Assembly: GCF_900109165.1 (NCBI RefSeq)
Contig: NZ_FNZF01000001.1
Span: 363,376-427,375, forward strand
Length of the DNA stretch: 64,000 nt
Direction: 5' to 3'
DNA from: Bhargavaea ginsengi
GTDB lineage: Bacteria; Bacillota; Bacilli; Bacillales_A; Planococcaceae
Part shown: positions 8,693-16,520 of the stretch, piece by piece
Layout: every line of letters begins with the position of its first letter
Numbering within the stretch: position 1 is the first letter of the stretch
The notes under the pieces: model-generated
The model's database searches: none
Seen by the model: the letters and a program-made list of their open reading frames with translations, nothing else
Told to the model about the DNA's origin: nothing
Made by a program: the position numbers and the translations under genes

Positions 8693-11019
8693 GGCGACGC
8701 CACTCCTTCCAATTCAATTTCCGGCAGCATGGTGTGCCCTCCGTTAGAAGGACTATCGATACGGAATCGGAAATCACCTTCCCGGCCGATATAGTCTTTT
8801 GCAGGATCCAATCCATTTTTGCCGGTTGTAAGCTCTTCAAATTCCCCGGATGACCGATTCAGGATGGAGATGGCGGCGCCCTCCATAACCCGGACACTCA
8901 ATGAAGTCCAGCCGACTTCCGGCTGCACATAGGTTTCCGGAACGGACGGCTCATATAGAAACGTCCCCGGCGAGAGATAAAGTTCACCATCCGGATACTG
9001 TTCCACAAAACCGTCCTGCTCTTCCGGGGAAACGTGGCCATTGATAGCAGAAGGCGGGATACTGAATGGCCCGGACAGCCGGATCTCCGGATCGAACTGC
9101 TGCACGATGACTGAAACCGAACTGTACTCCGGATTTCCTTCCAGACTGACATTGGCAAGCGGAGTGGCGGTATGTCCGACCAGCGCCGGACGCTTTCCAT
9201 CCAGATAGTAACCTGCAGCCTGGACCATATTACCGGCCCTGTGATCTTCCCGGTTCCCGAAGCTGATTCCGGTATGACCGGATCCTGGTAATGACACTGC
9301 CGGGAACAGCACACTGCCCGGAACTTCCACATCAATTTCCACAGTTTCTCCGGCCTCAAGATCGGCGAGCGGGATTAATCCTGCGCCGCTCCAGACAGAA
9401 ACATCCCTCAGGCGGAACGGAAAGCCATTAGTGAGGGTGCCGGTAAGGCTGCCTCCGGAGACAGAAAGATCAGCCTCCAGACTTCCGGCATCTTGAATGC
9501 GGGTTTCGCCATGGACCGTGCGGACCGTCCAGAACGGCATGTCCCTGAGTGTGAGCAATGTCCCTTGTGGTGTCTGTTCCGCAACCGCGTGTCCGAAGCT
9601 GCCCGAACCGCCGGAAAAGGCAGCACTTTCCCCTGCCGCTGAGAGGGTCATCGGTAACGATGCGGCCACCTCCAGATCCCCTCCCCGATTGGTCAGGATG
9701 GACCCCGTGTACATCCCGGACAATGTTCCGCTTCCGTCGGAAAAGAACAGGGCGGCCTGCCTGAACTGCGGATGGAACAAGCGGTCTTTTGCACCGTAAG
9801 CGAATATCCCCGCAGAGATCAGGACTGCAGCAGCCGGGATAATCCACCAAGCCTGTTCCCGCCGGTCTCTTTTTTTGAGGACGTAATAAAGAACGGGACC
9901 CACCAGGATAATGTAGAGCATGACAATGAGAATGATGGCCGCTGCAGGAATCCTGAAGGTCTCGAAACGTTCCGTTGCGCTTTGGCCCAGATGAACAAAG
10001 TCACTTCCGGGATCCCCATGCATGCCGGAATAGGCAACATTGCTGCCCGGCAGTCCCGCAAGAATCACTCCAATGAACCGGTCGAGATCCGGTGCGGAAG
10101 CCAGCGGCTCATCTCCGAAAGAAAATGCCGTCTGAACGATACTGCCTGTCCCGAATTTAGAGAATGCAGCAAGGACACGGCCTTCCCAGTCCCCCAGGGA
10201 TTGCGCGCCGCCTGACAGTGAGACCTCGAACGCCGGCACGGCAGTTCCGACGCCCGATCCCTGGAATGCCTCAGGAGGAAGTTCAGCCCGGCGCAGCTGT
10301 TCAAGGGGCAATGCACTGCTGAACACTCCGGCATCCGCAGGGTCATCTGTCATCCCGATGAGGAGTGTCGCCCCTTCCCTTATGCGGCCTGCTATGGCCT
10401 CCTGATCAGCAGTTGAGAGCCCGGCCAGCACTCCGTCATCCGCGATGATCAGATCAGCCGCCTCCCATCCGGCCGCATCCGCCGGAAGGGGGGCATCCAG
10501 GTCAACCCCGATCACTTCTGATTCCGGTGTATTCCCGAAGTCCAGATCCCGGAGTCCCGCAAGACGGTCGGCACTTTCGGTAAGAGCAACCGCAAATGAA
10601 GTTTCCATATAGTAAAAATTCACATTCGGGCGCCGGTCACCTTTATACTTGACCTCCCGGCCGTTTCTCCAGCTTCCATCAAAAAAGCGGAATTGCTGTT
10701 CCGAAAAAGTATAGGAATTAGCCGAATCGACTGTCATCCTCACTGTCTCCGTCTCACCCGTGCCGACACTCAGCCCGATAGCCCTTGCTGTGCCGTTTTC
10801 ATAAACATTGCTAAAATCAACGATCAGATCGCCCTCGAACGGGTCACCGTCATTGCTGATTTCGATGATGACCGGCATGGCTCTTCCTTCCATCGCCTTC
10901 CCGTCTATGCCACCCGTGGCCTTGACGGTCAGTTCAGGGGCCGCAGCAGCGGAACCTGCCCCCATCAGCACGGCCATCGCAACCATGAATAATGCCATCC
11001 CCCATTTCACTGCATTCAA
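8689..11019 (-). CDS. Large secreted/membrane protein, first gene of the MoxR/VWA operon
   Basis: About 776 residues. The frame is open to ATG 11028, but AAAGGGG directly abuts that ATG and is correctly spaced (9 bases) for TTG 11019, giving a signal peptide MNAVKWGMALFMVAMAVLMGAGSAAAA with an Ala-rich cleavage region. A beta-rich extracytoplasmic domain follows. Two hydrophobic spans (about 365-385 and 395-412, separated by the basic stretch KKRDRR) lead to a second extracytoplasmic beta-rich region. No catalytic motif is recognised. Its position at the head of the ABC/MoxR/VWA operon suggests a surface partner or substrate-receiving component. Function unknown. Confidence 0.8.
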   Translation of the reverse strand: MNAVKWGMALFMVAMAVLMGAGSAAAAPELTVKATGGIDGKAMEGRAMPVIIEISNDGDPFEGDLIVDFSNVYENGTARAIGLSVGTGETETVRMTVDSANSYTFSEQQFRFFDGSWRNGREVKYKGDRRPNVNFYYMETSFAVALTESADRLAGLRDLDFGNTPESEVIGVDLDAPLPADAAGWEAADLIIADDGVLAGLSTADQEAIAGRIREGATLLIGMTDDPADAGVFSSALPLEQLRRAELPPEAFQGSGVGTAVPAFEVSLSGGAQSLGDWEGRVLAAFSKFGTGSIVQTAFSFGDEPLASAPDLDRFIGVILAGLPGSNVAYSGMHGDPGSDFVHLGQSATERFETFRIPAAAIILIVMLYIILVGPVLYYVLKKRDRREQAWWIIPAAAVLISAGIFAYGAKDRLFHPQFRQAALFFSDGSGTLSGMYTGSILTNRGGDLEVAASLPMTLSAAGESAAFSGGSGSFGHAVAEQTPQGTLLTLRDMPFWTVRTVHGETRIQDAGSLEADLSVSGGSLTGTLTNGFPFRLRDVSVWSGAGLIPLADLEAGETVEIDVEVPGSVLFPAVSLPGSGHTGISFGNREDHRAGNMVQAAGYYLDGKRPALVGHTATPLANVSLEGNPEYSSVSVIVQQFDPEIRLSGPFSIPPSAINGHVSPEEQDGFVEQYPDGELYLSPGTFLYEPSVPETYVQPEVGWTSLSVRVMEGAAISILNRSSGEFEELTTGKNGLDPAKDYIGREGDFRFRIDSPSNGGHTMLPEIELEGVASP

Positions 11020-11082
11020 ATGTCCCATCCCCTTTAATTCAGCTGTTCACTGTGACGTTCCTGCGCTCGTCCCGGTTCCTGC

Positions 11083-11961
11083 TTACTTGACGCGCTCAGC
11101 GTGTCTGAGCGCAATTTCCTTGAAAGCTTCGACCTGTGGCAGGGCTAGGGCCTGCTCATAGCCGATCAGCCAAGTGTCCCTGGTCAGCTCGAACCGGTCA
11201 TCCCCATCAGTGAGTGATATCTTATTGACCGGGTCATCATCGCGGAGCGTAATGGACGGCAGTACAGCATAGCCGATACCGTTCACAGCAAGCTGTCGGC
11301 ACGTCTCGATCTGATCGACGATGATCTGACGGCCCGGGCTGGACTGGAAATGTCGCCGCCACCATTCACGGATTTCCTCGTAATAATCCGAATCGCTCTT
11401 AAACTGGACAAACGGCCTTTCCGTATCCGGTATCTCATCAACGGAGCTGATCACGGTATCCACCAAATATAAATGATCCCGAAAAAGATGTACCTTGGCC
11501 CCTTTCCAGTCAGAATGTCCCCGGACAATTCCGATATGGGCTTCGCCGTCATGAAGGGCCTTCACGATCTCCGAGCTCCAGCCCGTCATCAGGGAGATTT
11601 TCGCATCCGGATACTCCGTGACAAACTCCTTTAGTACGGCAGGCAGCCATGTCTGCCCGACGATGGAGGCACAGGCTATTTTGAGCGTACCATGCACTTT
11701 GTGCACCATGGTCTGGAGGGTTTCTGTTACTTCCTCGTAACGGGTAAGCGTCTCCCGCGCAAACTGGATGACGTGCTCTCCGGCGGGCGTCGGGATCAAC
11801 CCTTTGGATGACCGGATGAACAGGGGAGCTCCCCATTCTTTCTCGATCGATCGCAGCCGTTGAGACAATGCAGGCTGCGAGATAAACAGGCGGTCGGATG
11901 CTTTCCTCATATTCCCTTCCTCCGCCAGAGTTTTGATTACAGTAAATTCATTCACGTTCAT
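11083..11961 (-). CDS. ccpC: LysR-type regulator CcpC (citrate-responsive control of TCA genes)
   Basis: 292 residues. The N-terminal winged helix-turn-helix (about 1-62) contains EEGNMRKASDRLFISQPALSQRL; the core TLKIACASIVGQTWLP and VDQIETCRQLAVNGIGYAVLPS match my memory of B. subtilis CcpC (YkuM) closely. CcpC represses citB and citZ and responds to citrate. The order ykyB - cbpB - ccpC on this block matches B. subtilis, which supports the name. The Shine-Dalgarno AGGAGG is 10 bases from the ATG. No CcpC operator was identified. Confidence 0.88.
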   Translation of the reverse strand: MNVNEFTVIKTLAEEGNMRKASDRLFISQPALSQRLRSIEKEWGAPLFIRSSKGLIPTPAGEHVIQFARETLTRYEEVTETLQTMVHKVHGTLKIACASIVGQTWLPAVLKEFVTEYPDAKISLMTGWSSEIVKALHDGEAHIGIVRGHSDWKGAKVHLFRDHLYLVDTVISSVDEIPDTERPFVQFKSDSDYYEEIREWWRRHFQSSPGRQIIVDQIETCRQLAVNGIGYAVLPSITLRDDDPVNKISLTDGDDRFELTRDTWLIGYEQALALPQVEAFKEIALRHAERVK

Positions 11962-12091
11962 CTTCTGTCATTCCTCCTATGAACCGGCCAAACCTTCTTA
12001 GTCTCTTTATTCCCTATTAACAACCGGAGCACCTCCGGTTTTCATATCATTCTCTGGAATAAATACATGCCTGCGAGAAAATACGGACCAT

Positions 12092-12122
12092 AAAAAAACG
12101 GTTCCGGATGCGTCCGGAACCG
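12092..12122 (-). terminator. Rho-independent terminator of cbpB
   Basis: A perfect 10-bp stem (CGGTTCCGGA with TCCGGAACCG, four-base loop) is followed on the minus strand by seven T residues, six bases after the cbpB stop. It separates cbpB from ccpC. Confidence 0.9.
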
Positions 12123-12127
12123 ACCGA

Positions 12128-12571
12128 TCAGCGCGGCATCGTATAAACCGCTTTTTTAAGTTTCTTCATCAGTACCCGGCGCGTCATGATTCCGGCAAAC
12201 ATGCCTTCCTCGTCTTCCACGCATAGGAATGGATGATTGATCAGCAGATCAAACACCCGCCTGAACTCTGTATCTATGCCGACGATCGGTATATCCGTCT
12301 GCATCAGTTCGTCGACTTTCATTTCGGACAGCCGCTCGTATTCGATCCGCTCCATGCCGAGGATCGACTCGGTAATCATACCCATGCTGAGAAGACCTTT
12401 CAGGTGATATCCATGGTCCAGAACCGGTATGGCCGAGTATCCGGTCTTCGTCAGTACAAGCAGCGCATGTTCGGCATTATTGCCGACCTGGACATGAGCA
12501 ACTTTTTCGGATGAGATGACATAGTCACGGATGGGCTCGTGAAGAAATTCTGTGTTGTTAACGGAAATCAT
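12128..12571 (-). CDS. cbpB: CBS-domain protein CbpB/DarB (c-di-AMP receptor family)
   Basis: 147 residues with two CBS motifs; KVAHVQVGNNAEHALLVLTK and GYSAIPVLD at the N-terminus are very close to B. subtilis YkuL (CbpB/DarB). That protein binds c-di-AMP and, when free of it, interacts with the (p)ppGpp synthetase Rel and pyruvate carboxylase. The frame opens at TTG 12592, but ATG 12571 has AAAGGGG 8-9 bases upstream and gives an N-terminus aligning with the family. A dedicated terminator follows. Ligand binding is inferred from family membership. Confidence 0.88.
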   Translation of the reverse strand: MISVNNTEFLHEPIRDYVISSEKVAHVQVGNNAEHALLVLTKTGYSAIPVLDHGYHLKGLLSMGMITESILGMERIEYERLSEMKVDELMQTDIPIVGIDTEFRRVFDLLINHPFLCVEDEEGMFAGIMTRRVLMKKLKKAVYTMPR

Positions 12572-12654
12572 TGAATCCGACCCCTTTGTCAACCTTTAAA
12601 ATTTGGATTCCCCATTTCCATCATATCATAACGCGTTACCGGCTGACGAGGTTA

Positions 12655-12702
12655 CAAAAACAGGATGTCCGGGGAAGCATCTGCCGATCCCGGACATCCT
12701 GT
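12655..12702 (-). terminator. Rho-independent terminator after the 76-residue membrane protein
   Basis: A 14-bp stem (ACAGGATGTCCGGG with its complement, 15-base loop) is followed on the minus strand by TTTTTG, immediately after the stop of the 76-codon gene. Confidence 0.88.
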
Positions 12703-12708
12703 ATGTGT

Positions 12709-12939
12709 TCAGTAAGTGAATGCATAATAAAAAATGACTATGGTGATAAACACCGTCGCGACTCCGATCACAATCAGAATCGGATTGAGGGAATACGGAT
12801 GATCCCTGATCTCATCCCGGATCATATCTTCGCCGTTTTCGGTTTGTGCCACAGTCCTGTCCATTCTCCTGATCGATGCGAGTCCGATGGCGATAATAAG
12901 CAAAATCACTGCAATCGTCGGCCATAACCAAATATCCAT
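12709..12939 (-). CDS. Small two-span membrane protein, unknown
   Basis: 76 residues: a hydrophobic N-terminal span (about 5-22), a charged loop with RRMDRTVAQTENGED, and a second span (about 53-73). The Shine-Dalgarno AAGGAGG stands 6 bases before ATG. It has its own terminator and lies between cbpB and the divergent ykyB. No family recognised; topology suggests both ends face the same side. Confidence 0.7.
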   Translation of the reverse strand: MDIWLWPTIAVILLIIAIGLASIRRMDRTVAQTENGEDMIRDEIRDHPYSLNPILIVIGVATVFITIVIFYYAFTY

Positions 12940-13066
12940 TCTGCAGCCTCCTTCCCGTTTTCCGTTAACCTGTGCGCTTTAAGGCCGAATCATTCGCATC
13001 TGTGAATTCCTGCCCGGACATGGTAGGATGAATGCAAATCCAGGAAATTGAACGGAGGGGAACAGG

Positions 13067-13588
13067 ATGGCTGAAAAGCTATTTGACCGCGAACAGCTGG
13101 CTAGTGCCGTCTATATCACGAATAAGCATGCCAAGACGGCGCCCGACAATGACTTTTTATACAAACTGAAAAAGGAGACACTCGAAAAGATGATACAGGG
13201 CGGGCTGGCAAAAAAGGTCGGGCTTCAGTTCGTCCGGAACCCGAAGTTCAGCCAGAGGCAGTCGGCAGTTCTGATCACTTGCGGTGAGTTCCATTTCCAT
13301 CTGCCGGCATCCCGGGAAGAGTTGAAGACACTCCCCCATCTTGGCGAACCGGATCCAGAGTATCGGAATCCGAAAGTCAGGCTCGGACTAAAGGCTGCCA
13401 AGCAGATTCTCCAGGACTATACCGGCCTCAAACCCGACGATACCGCCAAGACACCGTCCGTCAGACCTGACCTCGGGCCTGGATCCCTATCCCGGTATGG
13501 AAAACAGGATCCCGGAAAACAATCACCTGCCGGTCGCAGAAAGCAAAAACCCTCCCCGTCAAGCCACCGTTCCTGGTTTGACCAGTGA
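13067..13588 (+). CDS. ykyB: YkyB-family protein
   Basis: 173 residues. The stretch YITNKHAKTAPDN ... FVRNPKFSQRQSAVLITCG and HLPHLGEPDPEYRNPK-type residues correspond to B. subtilis YkyB (there about HAKTA, NPRFSQQQS, HLGTLNQSYRNPK). The C-terminal 40 residues are polar and poorly conserved. Function is unknown in the family. ATG is preceded by GGAGGGG. The gene is convergent with the YkwC-like gene, stop to stop only 8 bases apart, with no terminator between them. Confidence 0.85.
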   Translation: MAEKLFDREQLASAVYITNKHAKTAPDNDFLYKLKKETLEKMIQGGLAKKVGLQFVRNPKFSQRQSAVLITCGEFHFHLPASREELKTLPHLGEPDPEYRNPKVRLGLKAAKQILQDYTGLKPDDTAKTPSVRPDLGPGSLSRYGKQDPGKQSPAGRRKQKPSPSSHRSWFDQ

Positions 13589-13596
13589 ACCGTCTT

Positions 13597-14466
13597 CTAC
13601 AGATATAGCTTGTACAATGCTTGAGTCCCTTCATCTTCCGAGCCCGTCTCGGCAAGTGTCGTGTACATCCGCTCCGCCAGCGCCACTCCCGGAAGCTCCA
13701 GGCCCAATGCCTTTGACTCATCAAGGGCGATCCTAAGATCTTTCAGGAAATGCTTGATGTAAAATCCGGGGGCAAAATCACCCTTGAGCATCCGTGGTGC
13801 CAGATTGCTGAGCGTCCAGGAGCCCGCTGCGCCAGCCGAGATCGACTTGAGCACAAGCTCCGGGTCGAGTCCGGACTTCACGGCATAAGCCAGCGCTTCG
13901 CACACACCGATCATGCTCGTGGCGATGACGACCTGATTAGACATTTTCACATGTTGCCCGGAACCGGCAGGCCCGTGGTACACAATATTTTGTCCAACCT
14001 TTTCAAGCAGCGGAAGAATTTCGCTGAACGCTTTTTCGGGTCCTCCGCACATAATGGAGAGCGTCGCATTCCGCGCGCCGACATCGCCGCCTGAAACCGG
14101 GGCATCGACGGCCGAGCAGCCTGCCGACTCAGCCTGTTCCGCTATACGTACGGCAAGCTGTGGTGAGGAAGTTGTAAAATCGATCAGGACCGCTCCGCTG
14201 CCGGCCGTGCTGAAAATCCCCCGTTCCCCGAAATACACTTCTTCCACATCTTTCGGATAGCCGACCATCGTCATGATGACTTCTGCCCCGTCTGCCGCTT
14301 CCGCGGGACTGGCGGCCCAACGCGCTCCTTTTTGGTTAAGCGCTTCCGCCTTTTCCCTGGTTCTCGTATAAACGGTGAGGCTGTGACCGGCGTCCATCAG
14401 ATGGCCTGCCATCGGCCCTCCCATGACCCCTGCACCGATGAATGCAATCTTCTTCCCGTTTTTCAT
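13597..14466 (-). CDS. ykwC: NAD(P)-dependent beta-hydroxyacid dehydrogenase, YkwC-like
   Basis: 289 residues from ATG 14466. The frame extends 26 codons upstream but the GGGGGGG ribosome site is correctly placed for this ATG. An N-terminal Rossmann motif (IAFIGAGVMGGPMAGHL) is followed by TMVGYPKDVEEVYFG, the substrate motif DAPVSGGDVGARNATL and the catalytic-lysine region GSGQHVKMSNQ of the 3-hydroxyisobutyrate dehydrogenase family. Close to B. subtilis YkwC as remembered. The exact hydroxyacid substrate is not known. A candidate extended -10 (TGCTACAAT) lies 25-35 bases upstream, right after the terminator of the preceding gene. Confidence 0.88.
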   Translation of the reverse strand: MKNGKKIAFIGAGVMGGPMAGHLMDAGHSLTVYTRTREKAEALNQKGARWAASPAEAADGAEVIMTMVGYPKDVEEVYFGERGIFSTAGSGAVLIDFTTSSPQLAVRIAEQAESAGCSAVDAPVSGGDVGARNATLSIMCGGPEKAFSEILPLLEKVGQNIVYHGPAGSGQHVKMSNQVVIATSMIGVCEALAYAVKSGLDPELVLKSISAGAAGSWTLSNLAPRMLKGDFAPGFYIKHFLKDLRIALDESKALGLELPGVALAERMYTTLAETGSEDEGTQALYKLYL

Positions 14467-14507
14467 TCGAATCCCCCCCATTCTTTGCTCCATTGTAGCA
14501 AATTGGA

Positions 14508-14541
14508 GCAAAAAAAGGGACGGTTCGCCAGGCGAACCGTC
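14508..14541 (-). terminator. Rho-independent terminator after the Spo0E-like gene
   Basis: A 12-bp perfect stem (GGACGGTTCGCC with GGCGAACCGTCC, two-base spacer) is followed on the minus strand by C and seven T. It stands between the Spo0E-like gene and ykwC. Confidence 0.9.
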
Positions 14542-14605
14542 CAAGTAAAGGGGGAAATGAGAATGTTGCTGTGTTCAAATGTAATATATCCTGATTTTGG
14601 GCGCC

Positions 14606-14809
14606 CTAAACATCAAAAAATGGTTTTTTTGTTTTTCCCGAAAGATTTCTTTCCTTACGGCCTGTATTTCCGGCTGAATAAAGATTCAGCAGATCATCCA
14701 GCTGCCGGCTCAGCTGTACTGTATCCGGGTGGACACGCCCTTTTTCCGCCGCGCTTCCGGACATCCGTTCCCGCATCTTTTCAATCTGCTCGTCTATGGA
14801 CAGTTTCAT
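14606..14809 (-). CDS. Spo0E-like sporulation aspartyl-phosphate phosphatase
   Basis: 67 residues. A helical hairpin pattern contains SRQLDDLLNLY near residues 33-43, the SQELD-type signature of Spo0E-family phosphatases, which dephosphorylate Spo0A~P and delay sporulation. The length is normal for the short family members. The Shine-Dalgarno AAGGGAGG stands before ATG 14809. The location between ykvS and ykwC is where B. subtilis also carries spo0E-region genes. The residue matched is one short motif, so the assignment rests on motif, size and context. Confidence 0.75.
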   Translation of the reverse strand: MKLSIDEQIEKMRERMSGSAAEKGRVHPDTVQLSRQLDDLLNLYSAGNTGRKERNLSGKTKKPFFDV

Positions 14810-14918
14810 AGAACCTCCCTTATCGGGTCAGTATCGTCAGAAAAACAACTAAAAATTCTTTACTCAAAAGAGAATTTAAGGCAAACTGTTGTTAAATCTA
14901 CCGGAAGGGGCGTTACGG

Positions 14919-15107
14919 ATGCAAATTGCCGAAGTGGGAAACATCATTGAGTTCAAAGATGGACTTCAGGGTATAGTGGAGAAGGTCAATGAAAACTCGG
15001 TCATCGTCGACCTGACGTTCATGGAGAATTTCAAACAACTGGAAATCGAAGAAAAAACCGTGGTCAACCATAAACGCTATAAGATATTGTACGGCAGCAA
15101 CGACTGA
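14919..15107 (+). CDS. ykvS: DUF2187 / YkvS-like small protein
   Basis: 62 residues; MQIAEVGNIIEFKDGLQGIV and KTVVNHKRYKI are the KOW-like beta-barrel pattern of YkvS (DUF2187). Start ATG 14919 has GAAGGGG upstream; an in-frame ATG ten codons earlier lacks a ribosome site. Function unknown. It is divergent from the Spo0E-like gene. Confidence 0.85.
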   Translation: MQIAEVGNIIEFKDGLQGIVEKVNENSVIVDLTFMENFKQLEIEEKTVVNHKRYKILYGSND

Positions 15108-15181
15108 TCCGATACATAGGCTACGTACAGATTTTCCGGACAGCCGGGTTTTCTGACCAAGTAAAAGGAGGATCTGCAATC

Positions 15182-15934
15182 ATGCAACGTAAGTGGAAAC
15201 ATGCGACTTTATCAGCAACGGCCATCCTGCTGCTGGCAGCCTGCGGCACTGCGGGAGAAGCGGACCAGCCGGAGGAAGACACTCAGATGGTGCAGGAAGA
15301 AGAAGCAAATCAAAACGGTGATGCCGTCGAGGAGACTGAAACGGAAGACGGACAACCAGCCGAAGATGAAGAATCTCCAGAAGAATCGGATTCGGCCGAA
15401 GAGCCTGCAGAAGACGAGGAATCAGCAGAAGAATCTTCACCAGGTGAACAGGCGGAACAACGCGGCCCTGAGCGGGAACTGACCTACCAGGCCGGAGGCG
15501 AGCAGCAGGCCGCACAGGCGAAGCTGACCGAAAGTGATGTCATGGACTTCTCCCTCTACGTTCTGGATGGCTATCAGCTGACCTCAGAAGAGCCGAACAA
15601 GGACGTTCTTTATTGGAATGAAGACGAGCAGGTCTTCATGAGGATCGAAGTATTCGGTACCGATGCCGACTATGCGATGCTCACCGAGCAGATGATCGGC
15701 TCCCTTGAATTTGACGGTGGAGAAGCAAAAGATGTATCCGCCGAGTACAGTCTCGCCGAAGCTGACGGCATAGAAGAATTGGTGCTCAGACAATTGGAAA
15801 ACGGAGAAGGCCTTACTACAGGGGCTGTGTTCAAGAAAGACGGCATGACAGTCCGCCTTACAGTCTTCGACAAGCCGGAAGCCGACCAAACAGATGCCCT
15901 TCTTTCCATGGGCGCCACCATTGGACAAAAATAA
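15182..15934 (+). CDS. Acidic lipoprotein
   Basis: 250 residues. The signal sequence ends in the lipobox LLAAC with Cys at about residue 20, so it should be a lipid-anchored surface protein. A Glu/Asp-rich linker (about 25-90) leads to a globular domain (about 110-250) with SLYVLDGYQLTSEEP and alternating beta/helix character. No enzymatic motif. The Shine-Dalgarno AAAGGAGG is 10 bases from the start. It is followed by a bidirectional terminator shared with mhqR. Confidence 0.85.
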   Translation: MQRKWKHATLSATAILLLAACGTAGEADQPEEDTQMVQEEEANQNGDAVEETETEDGQPAEDEESPEESDSAEEPAEDEESAEESSPGEQAEQRGPERELTYQAGGEQQAAQAKLTESDVMDFSLYVLDGYQLTSEEPNKDVLYWNEDEQVFMRIEVFGTDADYAMLTEQMIGSLEFDGGEAKDVSAEYSLAEADGIEELVLRQLENGEGLTTGAVFKKDGMTVRLTVFDKPEADQTDALLSMGATIGQK

Positions 15935-15948
15935 AAACAGGCAGTAAG

Positions 15949-15977
15949 AAAAAAGACCGGAAATCCGGTCTTTTTTT
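15949..15977. terminator. Bidirectional Rho-independent terminator
   Basis: An AAAAAAGACCGG / CCGGTCTTTTTT stem with a four-base loop (AAAT) sits between the convergent lipoprotein and mhqR genes and has T-runs on both strands. Confidence 0.9.
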
Positions 15978-15991
15978 CTGTGCGTTTGTGA

Positions 15992-16441
15992 TTATTTGGA
16001 CAGATCCTTAATGGATAGGCCGAGTTTCTTGAGCAGTTCGATTGCCGTGTCCTTCTCTTCAGCACTGAGCGCTCCCAACAGTTCATGGAGATTCTGCTCA
16101 TGAACAGGGAAAATCCTGTCGAGCAGTTCCCTGCCTTCCTTTGTGATATCAACAAAAGTCACGCGCCGGTCCGTTTCACAGGTTGTCCGATCGAGATAGC
16201 CCCGTTTCTGCAGTTTGTCGATGACATAAGTCATCGATCCGCTTGCCAGCAGGATCTTGCCACCGATTTTCTGGATCGGCTGCCTGCCCCTGTGATAGAG
16301 AAGTTCGAGCACCGCGAATTCAGTCGGATTAAGTCCATACTCTCCAAAAAGCCTGTATGCCCTTTCTGTGATGACCTTATGTGCCCTTGAAAGGACGACA
16401 AATAACTTTAATGATTGCTGGCTATCGCTTTCCTTCATCAT
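15992..16441 (-). CDS. mhqR: MarR-family repressor, MhqR-like
   Basis: 149 residues from the first of two adjacent ATGs at 16441, with AGGGGATG just upstream. A winged helix domain with LNPTEFAVLELLYHRGRQPIQKIG and KILLASGSMTYVIDKL, then DRRVTFVDIT, resembles B. subtilis MhqR (YkvE), a repressor of quinone/diamide detoxification genes. The longer open frame to 16474 is excluded because its first codon overlaps a consensus -10 box. The adjacent sensor kinase gene echoes the kinD-mhqR neighbourhood of B. subtilis. Sensing of thiol-reactive compounds is inference from the homologue. Confidence 0.82.
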   Translation of the reverse strand: MMKESDSQQSLKLFVVLSRAHKVITERAYRLFGEYGLNPTEFAVLELLYHRGRQPIQKIGGKILLASGSMTYVIDKLQKRGYLDRTTCETDRRVTFVDITKEGRELLDRIFPVHEQNLHELLGALSAEEKDTAIELLKKLGLSIKDLSK

Positions 16442-16473
16442 TTCATCCCCTGCCGCTGTTTCTGCTGTATTCA

Positions 16474-16503
16474 TTATAGGACGTATTTCCGGAAAGTGTC
16501 AAA
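16474..16503 (-). promoter_or_regulatory. Sigma-A promoter of mhqR
   Basis: Consensus TTGACA (16503-16498), 18-base spacer, TATAAT (16479-16474) on the minus strand. The spacer holds the palindrome TTTCCGGAAA, a possible operator. Transcription would begin about 30 bases before ATG 16441. Confidence 0.85.
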
Positions 16504-16520
16504 GCCGCATGATAAAAAGC

